A stretch of DNA of 55,390 nucleotides, taken from the IMG/VR virus record IMGVR_UViG_3300030329_001437, positions 1 through 55,390 of that record; one strand, given 5' to 3'. Position numbers and translations under genes: made by a program. The DNA comes from a virus. This document shows positions 18,196 to 27,279 of the stretch, one piece after another (the stretch's first letter is position 1; every line of letters starts with the position of its first letter). A model generated the notes under the pieces. It saw nothing but the letters and a program-made list of their open reading frames with translations. It did no database searches and was not told where the DNA came from.

Positions 18196-19629
18196 CCAGT
18201 CTTGCCACTTATCATCTCCTAGAACTTCCTGAGCAAGATCTAGTTTATTTCTGAGAGCGTCGACAATCTTCTCGTCTATCGTGTCTTTTGCTACAAGGTC
18301 AACGTAAGTTACTTTATTAGTCTGACCAATACGGTGCGCTCTATCTTCTGACTGTAAGCGTTTCTCTAAGTCAAAATTATTAGAGTAATAGATTACATTT
18401 TGTGCTTGAGTCAGTGTAATCCCGTAGCCTCCTGTCTGTGTGTTTCCTACGAAAAACCGTAACGGGGACTCAGGGTCTTGAAAATCTCTAATAACACGTT
18501 CACGTTCATCAGGATGAGTATCTCCGAAATAAGAAGATACAGCTTGAGTGCCAAATATTTCATGTAGACTCTGTACTATCTCTATGATGTTTTGTCGATA
18601 GTTTGCCCAGATTATTATCTTTCCTTGCATCTCTGAAATTACTTCGAACAATGAATCAATACGATTATTGTCTATAGGGATGTCCTTGTCGTCATCGCTC
18701 TTGACGTGGCCGCATACTATCTGATGAAGTCTTAATAACTGTGTAAGTATGTTCGTAACAGAAATCTGTTCCTGATCTTCTAAGATCGTGATTGCATGTT
18801 CTTTTAGTTCGTTATAGAGCTTCTTCTGTTCCGATGTCAGTTCTACATCTCTACGCTGATAGACTTTATCAGGTAAGTCTAGGCAGTCTTTCTTCAATAC
18901 CCTGAAGGAAAACTTATCTAGTTTCGTGGTTAGTTCATCTAGGTTTCTAAACCCTACAACCTGTTTCACTGTTCTCCCTCCGAAGTACCGATTAACAACC
19001 TCACCGTAATGATTCTGAAAAGAATAGAAAGAACTAAACCCTAGCAGATTTCTCTCTAGGGTCTCTGTCTGGCTATACAGGTCTAGTGGTGATTGAGTTA
19101 TTGGAAACCCTGTCAGTATTCTTCTAAACTTAGCGTCTTTACTAAGTTTTATGATTGCCTTAGTTCTGGCAGCTTTCGGGTTCTTAATTGTCGTTGATTC
19201 ATCAACCGCGAACATTGTTAAGTGACTGAAGATAAACTTCTCAGTGAACGTCACTCCTTTCTTTGAGCTAAACGCCTCTACATTTATGACCAGGATCTTT
19301 AACTTATCCATTACGTCAAACAATGCGGTTAGATCTTCTTTCTCTTTTTTACGAGGACTAGGCGACCAAACGGCTACATGACGATCTATGTAGTCAGGAA
19401 GGTGCGCAGGGATCTCCCTAGAAGCCCAGTTTTTATAGACTCCTTTAGGAGCAACAATAACCGCTCCGTTGATGGCTCCTTTACCGTAAAGTATGCCAAT
19501 CGTATCAATTAAGACTTTCGACTTCCCCGTACCCATCTCCATAAACAATGCATACTTCTCTTTTTTCCATGAGCGAAGCAACGCAGTGCGTTGATGTTCA
19601 AACGGTTCAGTCTTGAATTCGTATTTCAA
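18187..19629 (-). CDS. SF2 helicase, SNF2/DEAD-like, 480 aa
   Basis: Starts with TTG at 19629 behind AAAGGA. Walker A MGTGKS (residues 32-37), Walker B as DEST (VDES, 142-145), motif III LTGFP, and C-terminal motifs VI with QSEDRAHRIGQ and GYGITLTQAQNVI, the hallmarks of SNF2-type ATP-dependent DNA translocases. Phage relatives are annotated as DNA helicases or chromatin-remodelling-like proteins involved in replication or recombination. It is the only large leftward gene, divergent from the replication operon and convergent with the virion block. Confidence 0.92.
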   Translation of the reverse strand: MKYEFKTEPFEHQRTALLRSWKKEKYALFMEMGTGKSKVLIDTIGILYGKGAINGAVIVAPKGVYKNWASREIPAHLPDYIDRHVAVWSPSPRKKEKEDLTALFDVMDKLKILVINVEAFSSKKGVTFTEKFIFSHLTMFAVDESTTIKNPKAARTKAIIKLSKDAKFRRILTGFPITQSPLDLYSQTETLERNLLGFSSFYSFQNHYGEVVNRYFGGRTVKQVVGFRNLDELTTKLDKFSFRVLKKDCLDLPDKVYQRRDVELTSEQKKLYNELKEHAITILEDQEQISVTNILTQLLRLHQIVCGHVKSDDDKDIPIDNNRIDSLFEVISEMQGKIIIWANYRQNIIEIVQSLHEIFGTQAVSSYFGDTHPDERERVIRDFQDPESPLRFFVGNTQTGGYGITLTQAQNVIYYSNNFDLEKRLQSEDRAHRIGQTNKVTYVDLVAKDTIDEKIVDALRNKLDLAQEVLGDDKWQDWLR

Positions 19630-19932
19630 GACTCTATTCCTTTCTAAGTTCTAATAGAGAGTATAATTAATAATATATGAAAAAGAAACTTTATTTCCTG
19701 AGAAAAAGCCCCTTACTAATATTACTAATATATTCTATTACTTTCCTCTTCCTGTTTTTCCCTTACGTCTCAACAGCTTAGAGCTGAGTTATTACTTCTA
19801 TTATTCTATTAGTCTTCTTTTACGAAATTTTTTAAAATTTTTTTATTTTAAAATCAAGTAATACAATAAATTCCGCTTTACTTACCAGCCCGACCTCGTA
19901 TAAAGTTTTTACCTATAAAGGAGAAATTAGAA
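19630..19932. other. AT-rich divergent intergenic region with promoters and TAATAGA-type repeats
   Basis: 303 bp without a gene between the leftward helicase and the rightward replication operon. It contains several TTCTATTA/TAATAGA motifs, among them a 24-base stretch (19791-19814) that recurs inverted at 40511-40534 with one mismatch. Poly-A/T tracts occupy about 19820-19855. A leftward -10 TATACT precedes the helicase (about 19660-19666 region), and a rightward promoter lies at 19877-19904. Candidate regulator-binding or replication-origin region; which one cannot be decided by reading. Confidence 0.6.
19877..19904 (+). promoter_or_regulatory. Promoter of the replication operon (TTTACT-16-TATAAA)
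   Basis: TTTACT at 19877-19882 and TATAAA at 19899-19904, 16 bp apart, 28 bases before the start of the first rightward gene. The preceding GC keeps the GCTTTACTT core of the repeated promoter family, but the TAGT part is absent. A strong ribosome site (AAAGGAG) follows. Confidence 0.6.
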
Positions 19933-20268
19933 ATGACAGTTTATATAGTCCAAGAAGCCCCTGGAAAAAACTTAGTTCCAGCCCAAAAATACGGAGAGCT
20001 AGAATTGTTACTCCCAGCGAGAACAAACCTGATGCTTTCTACTGGTCCTGAAGTACAGAAATTGAAAAGGGCACTCTCGAATTTTAATGATGAAGACTAT
20101 TTATTATTAGTAGGAGACCCTGCGGCAATAGGATTGTGTTGCGCTATCGCGGCCTCGGTAAACGGTAGATTTTCAGTTTTGAAATGGGATAGGCAAGAGA
20201 TGACGTACTATCCCGTGTCCTTTGATATTAGAAGAAACACAACAGAACTAGGAGAAGTATATGTCTGA
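19933..20268 (+). CDS. Hypothetical protein, 111 aa, first gene of replication operon
   Basis: Preceded by AAAGGAG and the operon promoter. Central segment DYLLLVGDPAAIGLCCAIAA looks like a Rossmann-like beta-alpha unit. No catalytic motif recognised. It overlaps the next gene by eight bases. Being the promoter-proximal gene before SSB-like and primase genes suggests a role in early replication, but the function is unknown. Confidence 0.7.
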   Translation: MTVYIVQEAPGKNLVPAQKYGELELLLPARTNLMLSTGPEVQKLKRALSNFNDEDYLLLVGDPAAIGLCCAIAASVNGRFSVLKWDRQEMTYYPVSFDIRRNTTELGEVYV

Positions 20269-20842
20269 GGTAGAAAACACAGAACTAACTTTCGAAGAAC
20301 TAACAGGTAATGCAACAACAGAAGAGTGGAACGACACTACCACTGATAATGAATTTTCTAAAATCTCTGCAACAGCGCAGAGACTATTAGATCAAGACAA
20401 ATTAGTAGAAAGTTTAGAAGCTGATCTGAAGGCGGCTAAAGAATTAGCTAGAACTATACGGGAACAAGAGCTTCCTGAAGCAATGCAGTCTGCTAACTTG
20501 ATGGAAATTAAATTAACAGATGGCTCTAAGATATCTATAGACCAGTTTTATAAAGGTCATATTTCCGAGCTTCATAAAAAGAAAGCACATCAATGGTTAG
20601 TAGATAACGGTCACGGTGGAATTATCAAACATGAAATCACTGTCAAGTTCGGTAAAGACGAAGACGAAAAGGCTACAAACACATTAGAAAGATTAAAACA
20701 GCAGGGGTTATCTCCTGAAGTTAAGCAAGGAGTTCATGCGCAGACGCTAAATGCGTTTGTGAAGGAGCAGCTCACGGGCGGGAAGGATATTCCTGCTGAT
20801 TTATTCGGGATATACGTGGGATCCCGCGCCAAAATAAAGTAG
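20261..20842 (+). CDS. Hypothetical protein, 193 aa, coiled coil
   Basis: Acidic Thr/Glu-rich N-terminus, a helical coiled coil at residues ~45-75 (LVESLEADLKAAKELARTIRE split across it), then a basic globular region with HKKKAHQWLVDNGHGGII. It is followed within ten bases by the SSB-like gene, with AGAGGAAA as ribosome site. The pairing with an SSB-like gene suggests a DNA-binding or replication-accessory protein. No family name recognised. Confidence 0.7.
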   Translation: MSEVENTELTFEELTGNATTEEWNDTTTDNEFSKISATAQRLLDQDKLVESLEADLKAAKELARTIREQELPEAMQSANLMEIKLTDGSKISIDQFYKGHISELHKKKAHQWLVDNGHGGIIKHEITVKFGKDEDEKATNTLERLKQQGLSPEVKQGVHAQTLNAFVKEQLTGGKDIPADLFGIYVGSRAKIK

Positions 20843-20852
20843 AGGAAAAACT

Positions 20853-21644
20853 ATGGCTAGTAAGAAAGTAGCAGAGCAGCAAGCCTCTGACCTCATACCT
20901 TTCGATGACGATTTGTTATCTGCGGGTACAGGGCTAGAGGAAGCGGAGGCTGGAGATTATGCAATCCCGTTTCTACGGATTCTCCAATCAATGTCACCTC
21001 AATTAAAAAAGAGTGACGGTAAATATATCGCTGACGCAGAAGAAGGTAACTTCTTCAACACGGTTACTGAGGCGGTGTACGATGGGTCAGACGGAGTATT
21101 GATTATTCCATGCGCCTATAAAAAGAAGTATATAGAGTGGGTGACTCGGGAAAACGGTGGTGGTTTCGTAAGTGACCAGCATTCTGTACAGACATTAGTA
21201 ACTTGTAAAAAAGATGACAGTGGACGTTACATTATGCAAAATGGTAATCAACTTGCTGAAACGGCAGAGTATTACTGTATTTTTGCGCAAGATGAAAATG
21301 CCCCTGAGCAAGTTCTATTGAGCTTGACTTCTTCACAGCTAGGCTTTTCGAGACGTTGGAATACAATGTTGAACAATGCTCGAGTGGTAAATAAGGCAGG
21401 AGAAGCTGTACCAGCCCCTATGTTTGCACATACATATCGACTAACTACAATTCCGCAATCTAATGATCAATATAGTTGGATGGGACTTTCTGTTGAAAAA
21501 GAAGGGCCAACTTCGTTGCCATTAGCAACAGCGGCATTAGAGTTTATGAAGGCGGCTAGACAAGGCACTGTTCAAGTACAACAAGAACAAGAATCAGTGG
21601 TAACAAACACGGAGGAAGAGAACGAGGACGACGTTCCATTTTAG
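20853..21644 (+). CDS. Putative single-stranded DNA-binding protein, 263 aa
   Basis: The C-terminus is EEENEDDVPF, matching the acidic tail ending in DxPF by which bacterial SSBs and phage SSBs contact partner proteins. The core (residues ~35-225) is beta-rich with aromatic residues and lacks enzyme motifs. It lies just before primase and helicase genes, as an SSB would. It does not show the classic bacterial OB-fold sequence, so the call rests on tail and position; a recombination mediator is the alternative. Confidence 0.55.
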   Translation: MASKKVAEQQASDLIPFDDDLLSAGTGLEEAEAGDYAIPFLRILQSMSPQLKKSDGKYIADAEEGNFFNTVTEAVYDGSDGVLIIPCAYKKKYIEWVTRENGGGFVSDQHSVQTLVTCKKDDSGRYIMQNGNQLAETAEYYCIFAQDENAPEQVLLSLTSSQLGFSRRWNTMLNNARVVNKAGEAVPAPMFAHTYRLTTIPQSNDQYSWMGLSVEKEGPTSLPLATAALEFMKAARQGTVQVQQEQESVVTNTEEENEDDVPF

Positions 21645-21659
21645 TGTTAAGGGTGAGCA

Positions 21660-23183
21660 ATGTCATTACAAGAAGAGTTTGCCCACCGTTTCGCGGGGTT
21701 GAGACACGGTCATAGTGTCTTTACCCCGACGAAAGAAAAACGGGAAGATGGCAAAGCGAAAGGAAAATATGTAACAATATCAAAAACTCTAAGCCAAAAA
21801 GAACTAGAAGACGTTTGGCTACAGCACCTGAAAGGTGAAAAAGGTCTCGGTATAGTACCGATTGACGAAGATAACAACTGCATTTGGGGATCTATTGATA
21901 TCGATGAGTTTTCAGTAGATCTGAAGGGGTTAGCTAAGAAGCTAAAGAAATTCAAATTACCTTTGGTCGTGTGTCGATCAAAAAGTGGAGGAGCACATTT
22001 ATTTCTATTTGTGTTCGACCCAGTTCCTGCCTCTACGATGCAACGAAAACTTAGACAAGTAGCGTCTGCTATTGGGTTTGGTCAGTCTGAGATTTTTCCT
22101 AAACAAACTAAGCTCTTATTAGAGCGAGGGGATAGGGGAAGTTCTCTGAATATGCCTTATTTTGGCGGGGAGAACTCTACTGGTTACGGCTTCGGCCCGA
22201 CTGGTAAAGTTCTCAGCCCAAAAGAATTCCTAGAGTATGTAGAGACACTTGTTCTAACTGAAGAAGAGTTAGAAAAACTAGAAGTGACTCCTATATTAGA
22301 GGACGCTGAGTGGTTAGATCAAGCTCCCCCTTGTTTAGAGCATCTTATAGCTCAGGGGTTTCCGAAAGGAATGCGAAACTCAGGACTCTTTAACGTAGGA
22401 GTTTTTCTACGAAAGAAGTTTCCAGATGACTGGGAGAGTCGAGTAGAGCAGGCTAACCACAAACACTTCTCTCCTCCTTTGAGTGCGCAAGAAGTATTGA
22501 CGGTTACGAAACAGGTTCAGAAGAAAGATTATTTCTATAAATGTAACGATCAGCCGATAGCAGGGCATTGTAACAGCCCTCTATGTAGAACTCGTAAATT
22601 CGGTATAGGAGCTTCGGGCGGCACTCCTCTGTTCAGTAATCTAACTAAACAGAATAGTGACCCTCCTATCTGGTTCTTAGATGTAGAAGGTGGACGACTA
22701 GAGTTAGAAACTGAAGAACTGCTGAACCAGAATAGGTTTCAGAGAAAGTGTATGGATAGCCTCAATATTATTCCTCAGAAGGTAAGGGATAATGTCTGGC
22801 GTCAGATTATACAACAGCTCCTGGATACTTTGACTATCATCGAAGTTCCTAAAGACGCATCAACTGAGGGGCATTTCAACGAATTATTAGAGACGTTTTG
22901 TACTGAACGTCCTGCTAGAGAACGTGACGAGTTACTATTAGGAAAGCCGTGGTCAGACAAGGATAGAACATATTTTAGACTAGGCGATCTGATGGACTAC
23001 TTACATCGCAAGAACTTCAGAGACTACCCTAGAAATAAACTTACAGCTAAGTTGAGAAATATGGGAGGAGATTCTTATTTCTTTAATATAAAAGGGAAAG
23101 GTGCGAATGTGTGGCATATACCACAGTTTGAAGCTCAAACAGAGTCACACAACTTACCTGATTTCGACGACAGCGTACTGTAG
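21660..23183 (+). CDS. Archaeo-eukaryotic-type primase (AEP), 507 aa
   Basis: Residues 70-180 carry the AEP motifs: motif I WGSIDIDEF with Asp80 and Asp82 for metal binding, motif II SKSGGAHLFLF with His113, and motif III region around EIFPKQTKL. It resembles the AEP domain of TOTE-type systems and phage primases. It makes RNA or DNA primers for lagging-strand synthesis. A CX-rich segment (CNDQPIAGHCNSPLCRTRK, residues ~295-315) looks like a zinc module. The C-terminal part is a helical domain. The helicase gene follows without gap. Confidence 0.82.
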   Translation: MSLQEEFAHRFAGLRHGHSVFTPTKEKREDGKAKGKYVTISKTLSQKELEDVWLQHLKGEKGLGIVPIDEDNNCIWGSIDIDEFSVDLKGLAKKLKKFKLPLVVCRSKSGGAHLFLFVFDPVPASTMQRKLRQVASAIGFGQSEIFPKQTKLLLERGDRGSSLNMPYFGGENSTGYGFGPTGKVLSPKEFLEYVETLVLTEEELEKLEVTPILEDAEWLDQAPPCLEHLIAQGFPKGMRNSGLFNVGVFLRKKFPDDWESRVEQANHKHFSPPLSAQEVLTVTKQVQKKDYFYKCNDQPIAGHCNSPLCRTRKFGIGASGGTPLFSNLTKQNSDPPIWFLDVEGGRLELETEELLNQNRFQRKCMDSLNIIPQKVRDNVWRQIIQQLLDTLTIIEVPKDASTEGHFNELLETFCTERPARERDELLLGKPWSDKDRTYFRLGDLMDYLHRKNFRDYPRNKLTAKLRNMGGDSYFFNIKGKGANVWHIPQFEAQTESHNLPDFDDSVL

Positions 23184-24677
23184 ATGCTAACACAACGGGC
23201 ACAAATAATACTTGGCCCTCCTGGAACTGGTAAAACAAGCACTTTGTTAGGGTTACTCGAAGAGGAACTCGATAAAGGAACAGACCCTGAAGACATAGGG
23301 TTCTTCACGTTTACGAAACAAGCAGTGCAGGAAGGAAAGAGCAGAGCGATGTCGAAGTTCTCTGTGACTAATAACCAACTGCGGTATTTTAGAACCCTCC
23401 ACTCGTTATGTTTTTATCAGCTGAGTCTATCTAAGGGTAGTGTTATGTCTTCTTCGGATATATACGACTTAAATGAAAAGCTGAACCTTAGATTAAAAGG
23501 TGCAGTAAGCACTGAAGAAGGACACATCTCTGGTATTTCTAAAGATGATCGATTATTGTTTATAGAAAATCTTTCGAGAATGCGACAGGTTAGTTTAGAA
23601 ACACAATGGCACGAGGCTGAGGATGCTGTAGGCTGGTTCGAACTAGAGAGATTCGCTAATGGCTTGAAACTGTTCAAACAAGATCGACTATTGATCGACT
23701 ACACTGATATGTTGCAACTGTTTCTTGATCGAGGAAAGGCTCCGAAACTAGACGTAATGTTCGTAGACGAAGCACAAGATCTTTCACCGTTACAGTGGGC
23801 AGTGGTTAGGAAGTTATGTGAATCAGCTGATCGTATTTATATTGCAGGTGACGATGATCAGGCTATTTATCGCTGGGCGGGTGCAGATGTCGATTATCTA
23901 ATCCGTAACTCTAAGAACGCCATGGTTCTCAAACAGTCCTATAGAATCCCTAAATCTATCCATAGCCTTGCCGAGCGTTGTATCGGACAAGTCGGTTCAC
24001 GTGTACACAAAGTGTGGAATCCTAGAAAAGAAGAAGGACAAGTTTCGTGGGAGCCGTCTTATGAAACTATAGACATGGAACAAGGAGAGTGGTTAGTGCT
24101 GGCACGAACTAACTATCTCTTAAACAGCATAGAAGAACATTGTAGGTCTGAAGGCTGGTTTTATAAAAGCAAGAACAGGCCAAGTGTCTCCGAAAGAAAG
24201 GTCATGGCGGTAAGGTCTTGGGAAAGTTTTAGGAAAGGAGGCGAAATGCCTTTCGTAGATTTCACCAAAGTGCTTAATTATTTAAAAGTTCGTCTACCTA
24301 ACTCCCTCGAGAAATTCGACTTTGATACTAATATCACATACGAAACGGCTCTAAGACACATTCCTAACCTTCCTAACGAATATTGGTACGATGTATTCAC
24401 GGCAATCTCAGTAGATGAGCGCAGTTACATACGAGCCATGCTCAGGAGAGGTGAAAAAATCACAAAAGAACCACGGATACGTTTATCAACCATCCACGCA
24501 GCCAAAGGAGGTGAAGCAGATAATGTGATTTTACTAACCGATATATCAAGTCGCGTGTACAAATCTTTCCAGGATAATCCTGATGATGAATCTCGTGTCT
24601 TTTATGTAGGACTTACTAGAGCGAAAGAAAATCTTTATTTAATTGAGCCGCAGACGCAAAAGTATTTTCCTCTTTAG
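23184..24677 (+). CDS. SF1 helicase, UvrD/PcrA-like, 497 aa
   Basis: Starts right after the primase stop. Walker A LGPPGTGKTS (residues 10-19), motif II VDEAQDLSPLQW, motif III AGDDDQAIYRWAGAD, motif V STIHAAKGGEAD, motif VI VFYVGLTRAKENLYL. This is the complete UvrD-like set in a protein shorter than bacterial UvrD (about 720 aa). With the AEP primase it probably supplies unwinding at the fork, as no DnaB-type helicase is seen in the window. A promoter begins within the last codons. Confidence 0.92.
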   Translation: MLTQRAQIILGPPGTGKTSTLLGLLEEELDKGTDPEDIGFFTFTKQAVQEGKSRAMSKFSVTNNQLRYFRTLHSLCFYQLSLSKGSVMSSSDIYDLNEKLNLRLKGAVSTEEGHISGISKDDRLLFIENLSRMRQVSLETQWHEAEDAVGWFELERFANGLKLFKQDRLLIDYTDMLQLFLDRGKAPKLDVMFVDEAQDLSPLQWAVVRKLCESADRIYIAGDDDQAIYRWAGADVDYLIRNSKNAMVLKQSYRIPKSIHSLAERCIGQVGSRVHKVWNPRKEEGQVSWEPSYETIDMEQGEWLVLARTNYLLNSIEEHCRSEGWFYKSKNRPSVSERKVMAVRSWESFRKGGEMPFVDFTKVLNYLKVRLPNSLEKFDFDTNITYETALRHIPNLPNEYWYDVFTAISVDERSYIRAMLRRGEKITKEPRIRLSTIHAAKGGEADNVILLTDISSRVYKSFQDNPDDESRVFYVGLTRAKENLYLIEPQTQKYFPL

Positions 24678-24709
24678 TCCTTTACCTTCTAGGGGTCTTT
24701 AAGTAAACT
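24675..24709 (+). promoter_or_regulatory. Promoter of the DNA-modification operon (TAGTCC-TTTACC-17-TAAACT)
   Basis: TAGTCC at 24675-24680 is followed by TTTACC (24681-24686), a 17-bp spacer and TAAACT (24704-24709). The same arrangement occurs at other transcription units of the window. AGAAAGGAG and the start codon at 24733 follow. Confidence 0.75.
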
Positions 24710-24732
24710 AATAAATAAGAAAGGAGAAATAA

Positions 24733-25257
24733 ATGAATATATTTGTTACTGACCCAGATCCAGTAATAAGTGCACAGACGTTGTGTGATAAACACGTTGT
24801 CAAGATGGTACTTGAATCAGCGCAGATGTTATCCACAGCTTGGCGAGAACCTAACGATTTAAGGTCGAGTGAATTCTCGTCAAAGTACGCAGACGAACAT
24901 GAATTATACAAAACCGCACATCCTAATCACCCCTGTAGTATTTGGGTTAGACAAGCTCGAGAAAACTACAAGTGGTTATACAGACACTTCGTTGCTTTGT
25001 GCGATGAGTACACACACCGCTACGGGAAAAGTCATGCCTCTGCTAGACTCAAGGGGCCGTTGATGTGGCGTCCTTTTAGATCTAGTGCCCTACTAGATGC
25101 GATAGAAGAACCTTACGGGTTCGTACTAGCAATGCCAGATGAATATAAGTCAGACGATGTATTTGACTCTTATCGAAATTATTTAATGAACGAAAAACAA
25201 CATTTTGCTAAATGGGAGAAAGACCCTAGCCGCAAACCAACATGGTGGAGAACATAA
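24733..25257 (+). CDS. Conserved phage protein of the CDKHVVKM family, 174 aa, unknown function
   Basis: N-terminus DPDPVISAQTLCDKHVVKM then VLESAQMLSTA, a signature I know from many phage and some bacterial proteins of unknown function. Mostly helical with conserved Cys18, Asp19, His21, HPNHPCSIWVR and a C-terminal W-rich end (KWEKDPSRKPTWW). It is the first gene after a strong promoter and precedes a methyltransferase and the base-modification genes, so a role in nucleotide or DNA-base chemistry is plausible. No catalytic proof is visible. Confidence 0.8.
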   Translation: MNIFVTDPDPVISAQTLCDKHVVKMVLESAQMLSTAWREPNDLRSSEFSSKYADEHELYKTAHPNHPCSIWVRQARENYKWLYRHFVALCDEYTHRYGKSHASARLKGPLMWRPFRSSALLDAIEEPYGFVLAMPDEYKSDDVFDSYRNYLMNEKQHFAKWEKDPSRKPTWWRT

Positions 25258-26120
25258 TGGCTTCTATTAGAAAGAAACTCGAAGAAAACGTAAACAACAG
25301 CAAAAACACTCGCATGGATATTGCTAGTGGAAACATGCTAGGAAACTGGCGACCTGACGAGATCACCCACATGACTCGTTACGATAAGATCTCCTCGCTT
25401 TGTATTGAAGAAGCAAAGAAATTAGGCAGACCTATCAACACGCTAGAGGCAGGATGTGGAGAGATATGGGTTCTACGAAACCTGTACAAAGCCTACACCG
25501 TTAAGAAGTCTGACGTGATTTCTTCTTATTGCGGAGTCGATATAGACCCTGCGTGTCTCAACGAGAAGCAAGGGTACAGTAGCCCGACAGGACTAGTTGA
25601 AGACTCTACTTGGTTTAAAAACTTCAACGGCAGAATCGATATTCAAGATCTCACCGTTAATCCTGTGTTCGACTTACCCGATAACTCTATTGATTTCTTC
25701 TGGACTACAGAGGTTATCGAACACATGAACCGTGAGTTCATACAAGCATGGCTTGATGACGCTAATCGAGTATTACGACCAGGAGGATTAATTTATGTTT
25801 CTACTCCTAACCATGACGGGTCTAACGACAAGCTACCTGAAGACCACATATACGAGTGGGGGTTCGAAGAACTCAAGAAAGAATTAACTCGACATACTCG
25901 AGGATGGTTTTTACAGTCTGTAGTTGGCACGTTTGCTCAGATGCCTAAACTAAAAGCAGCTATGCATAAAGACGAAGAAGATACTGAGTGGCGGTTATGG
26001 CCTGATCAGTTTGAACTTTTACAAGAACGCTATGGTAAACAGTTTCTTAGAGTGGTTGCCGCGACGTTTTACCCAGAAGTTTCTAACAACTGCGCATGGA
26101 TATTAAGAAAGAGACCATGA
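25257..26120 (+). CDS. Class I SAM-dependent methyltransferase, 287 aa
   Basis: ATG 25257 overlaps the previous stop (TAATG). Motif I LEAGCGE (residues 63-69), motif II YCGVDIDP, the DLPDNSIDFFWTTEVIEHM acidic loop and VLRPGGLIYVSTPNHDG mark a Rossmann-fold methyltransferase of the Methyltransf_11/ubiE type. It lacks the DPPY or PC motifs of ordinary DNA N- or C5-methylases, so a small molecule or an already modified base is the likelier target. It overlaps the hypermodification gene by four bases. Confidence 0.85.
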   Translation: MASIRKKLEENVNNSKNTRMDIASGNMLGNWRPDEITHMTRYDKISSLCIEEAKKLGRPINTLEAGCGEIWVLRNLYKAYTVKKSDVISSYCGVDIDPACLNEKQGYSSPTGLVEDSTWFKNFNGRIDIQDLTVNPVFDLPDNSIDFFWTTEVIEHMNREFIQAWLDDANRVLRPGGLIYVSTPNHDGSNDKLPEDHIYEWGFEELKKELTRHTRGWFLQSVVGTFAQMPKLKAAMHKDEEDTEWRLWPDQFELLQERYGKQFLRVVAATFYPEVSNNCAWILRKRP

Positions 26121-27067
26121 GTAATACACCTTTTATCCCAGAAGAGATTGTTCTCTATCTTTATTGGATAGAGGAACGAGAGCGCATTAGGCAAAAGAAA
26201 GAAGAATTAGGAGAAGACCCTCCGTGGACTGAAGACGAGATTCTACAGAAGTTTAAATTTTGCCAAGTCTTTCGAGAAGACGATAGAACGACTCGCTGGT
26301 TTGCTGCTCATATACGCAGACCACTTTCTTCCGAACCAGAAGTATTGATGGCAACAATAATATTCAGATTCTTTAATCTAATTGAAACGGGTAGAACCCT
26401 ACTAGACCACAATCTCCATATCGAATGGGACAGAGAAAAAGCGATAGAAGAAGTCAGGAAACAACCGAAATGGGTGACTGGGGCTTACATCGTTAAAACG
26501 CCTAATCGAATGGACAAAGTCAACGGGGTAGCTGAGTGTGTCTCCCATATCTGGAGTGATCGTGAACGTATACTTTCTGCAATAGAGAAGATGACTACTC
26601 TCGAAGAGGCGTGGTCTTTTCTTATGCAATACCCTTATATCGGGCCTTTCGTTTCATATGAGATTATCACCGACCTACGACATACCTATCTGTTAGACGA
26701 AGCCACAGACATTTGTACTTGGGGTAATCCAGGACCAGGAGCTATGAGAGGGCTGAACAGACTAACAGGTAGACCACTAGACTTTACTCGTAAAACACAT
26801 GACTGGCACACAGAGATGCGAATCTTGTACGACATTTGTAAAGAAGAGTTAAAAGTTCCTGGAATGACTGTGGATAGTCCGTACTACCGAATGCCTTTTG
26901 AAATGAGAGAGGTAGAAGGAGGACTATGTGAATTCGATAAATACTCTCGAATCCACAATGGAGAAGGGCGTACACGGAGTATATATAACTACTCCAATAG
27001 AGAAACGCCATTAGTAGAAGATTTAGATAAAGGAGAAAGCAAATGGGTAAACTCAAACAACATGTGA
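26117..27067 (+). CDS. DNA base hypermodification protein (5-hmdU DNA kinase helical / aGPT-PPlase domain), 316 aa
   Basis: ATG 26117 (ATGA overlap). FKFCQVFREDDRTTRWF at residues 46-62 and ICTWGNPGPGAMRGLNRL at ~199-216 are signature segments of the alpha-glutamyl/putrescinyl thymine pyrophosphorylase and 5-hmdU DNA kinase helical-domain superfamily. Members activate or replace the 5-hydroxymethyl group of hmdU in phage DNA. No P-loop kinase domain is fused here, so it may be a stand-alone transferase/pyrophosphorylase-like member. The homologue of thymidylate synthase two genes downstream could supply hmdU. Confidence 0.82.
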   Translation: MSNTPFIPEEIVLYLYWIEERERIRQKKEELGEDPPWTEDEILQKFKFCQVFREDDRTTRWFAAHIRRPLSSEPEVLMATIIFRFFNLIETGRTLLDHNLHIEWDREKAIEEVRKQPKWVTGAYIVKTPNRMDKVNGVAECVSHIWSDRERILSAIEKMTTLEEAWSFLMQYPYIGPFVSYEIITDLRHTYLLDEATDICTWGNPGPGAMRGLNRLTGRPLDFTRKTHDWHTEMRILYDICKEELKVPGMTVDSPYYRMPFEMREVEGGLCEFDKYSRIHNGEGRTRSIYNYSNRETPLVEDLDKGESKWVNSNNM

Positions 27068-27279
27068 TGGAAGGAGAGGAAACCTATACTGAAAAAGTGC
27101 TGTTTTATTACGGCAACTTTTTAGTCGGGTGTATGAAAGACAGGACGATCCCTAATACGTGGCAAGACGCTATCAACGCGATACATTGGTCTATGTATCT
27201 CGAGGGAAAAGAGATCAGTCGATTGCAGATCGAATATATTCTTAAAGAGAACACGGAGAGTTTATATGAAGACGATTAG
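27043..27279 (+). CDS. Small hypothetical protein, 78 aa, in modification operon
   Basis: Begins inside the end of the hypermodification gene with an AAAGGAG site upstream and overlaps the thymidylate-synthase-like gene by 14 bases. Helical, acidic C-terminus, with Trp-rich middle (NTWQDAINAIHWSMYLEG). Tight overlap on both sides points to co-translation and a shared pathway. No domain recognised. Confidence 0.7.
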   Translation: MGKLKQHVMEGEETYTEKVLFYYGNFLVGCMKDRTIPNTWQDAINAIHWSMYLEGKEISRLQIEYILKENTESLYEDD

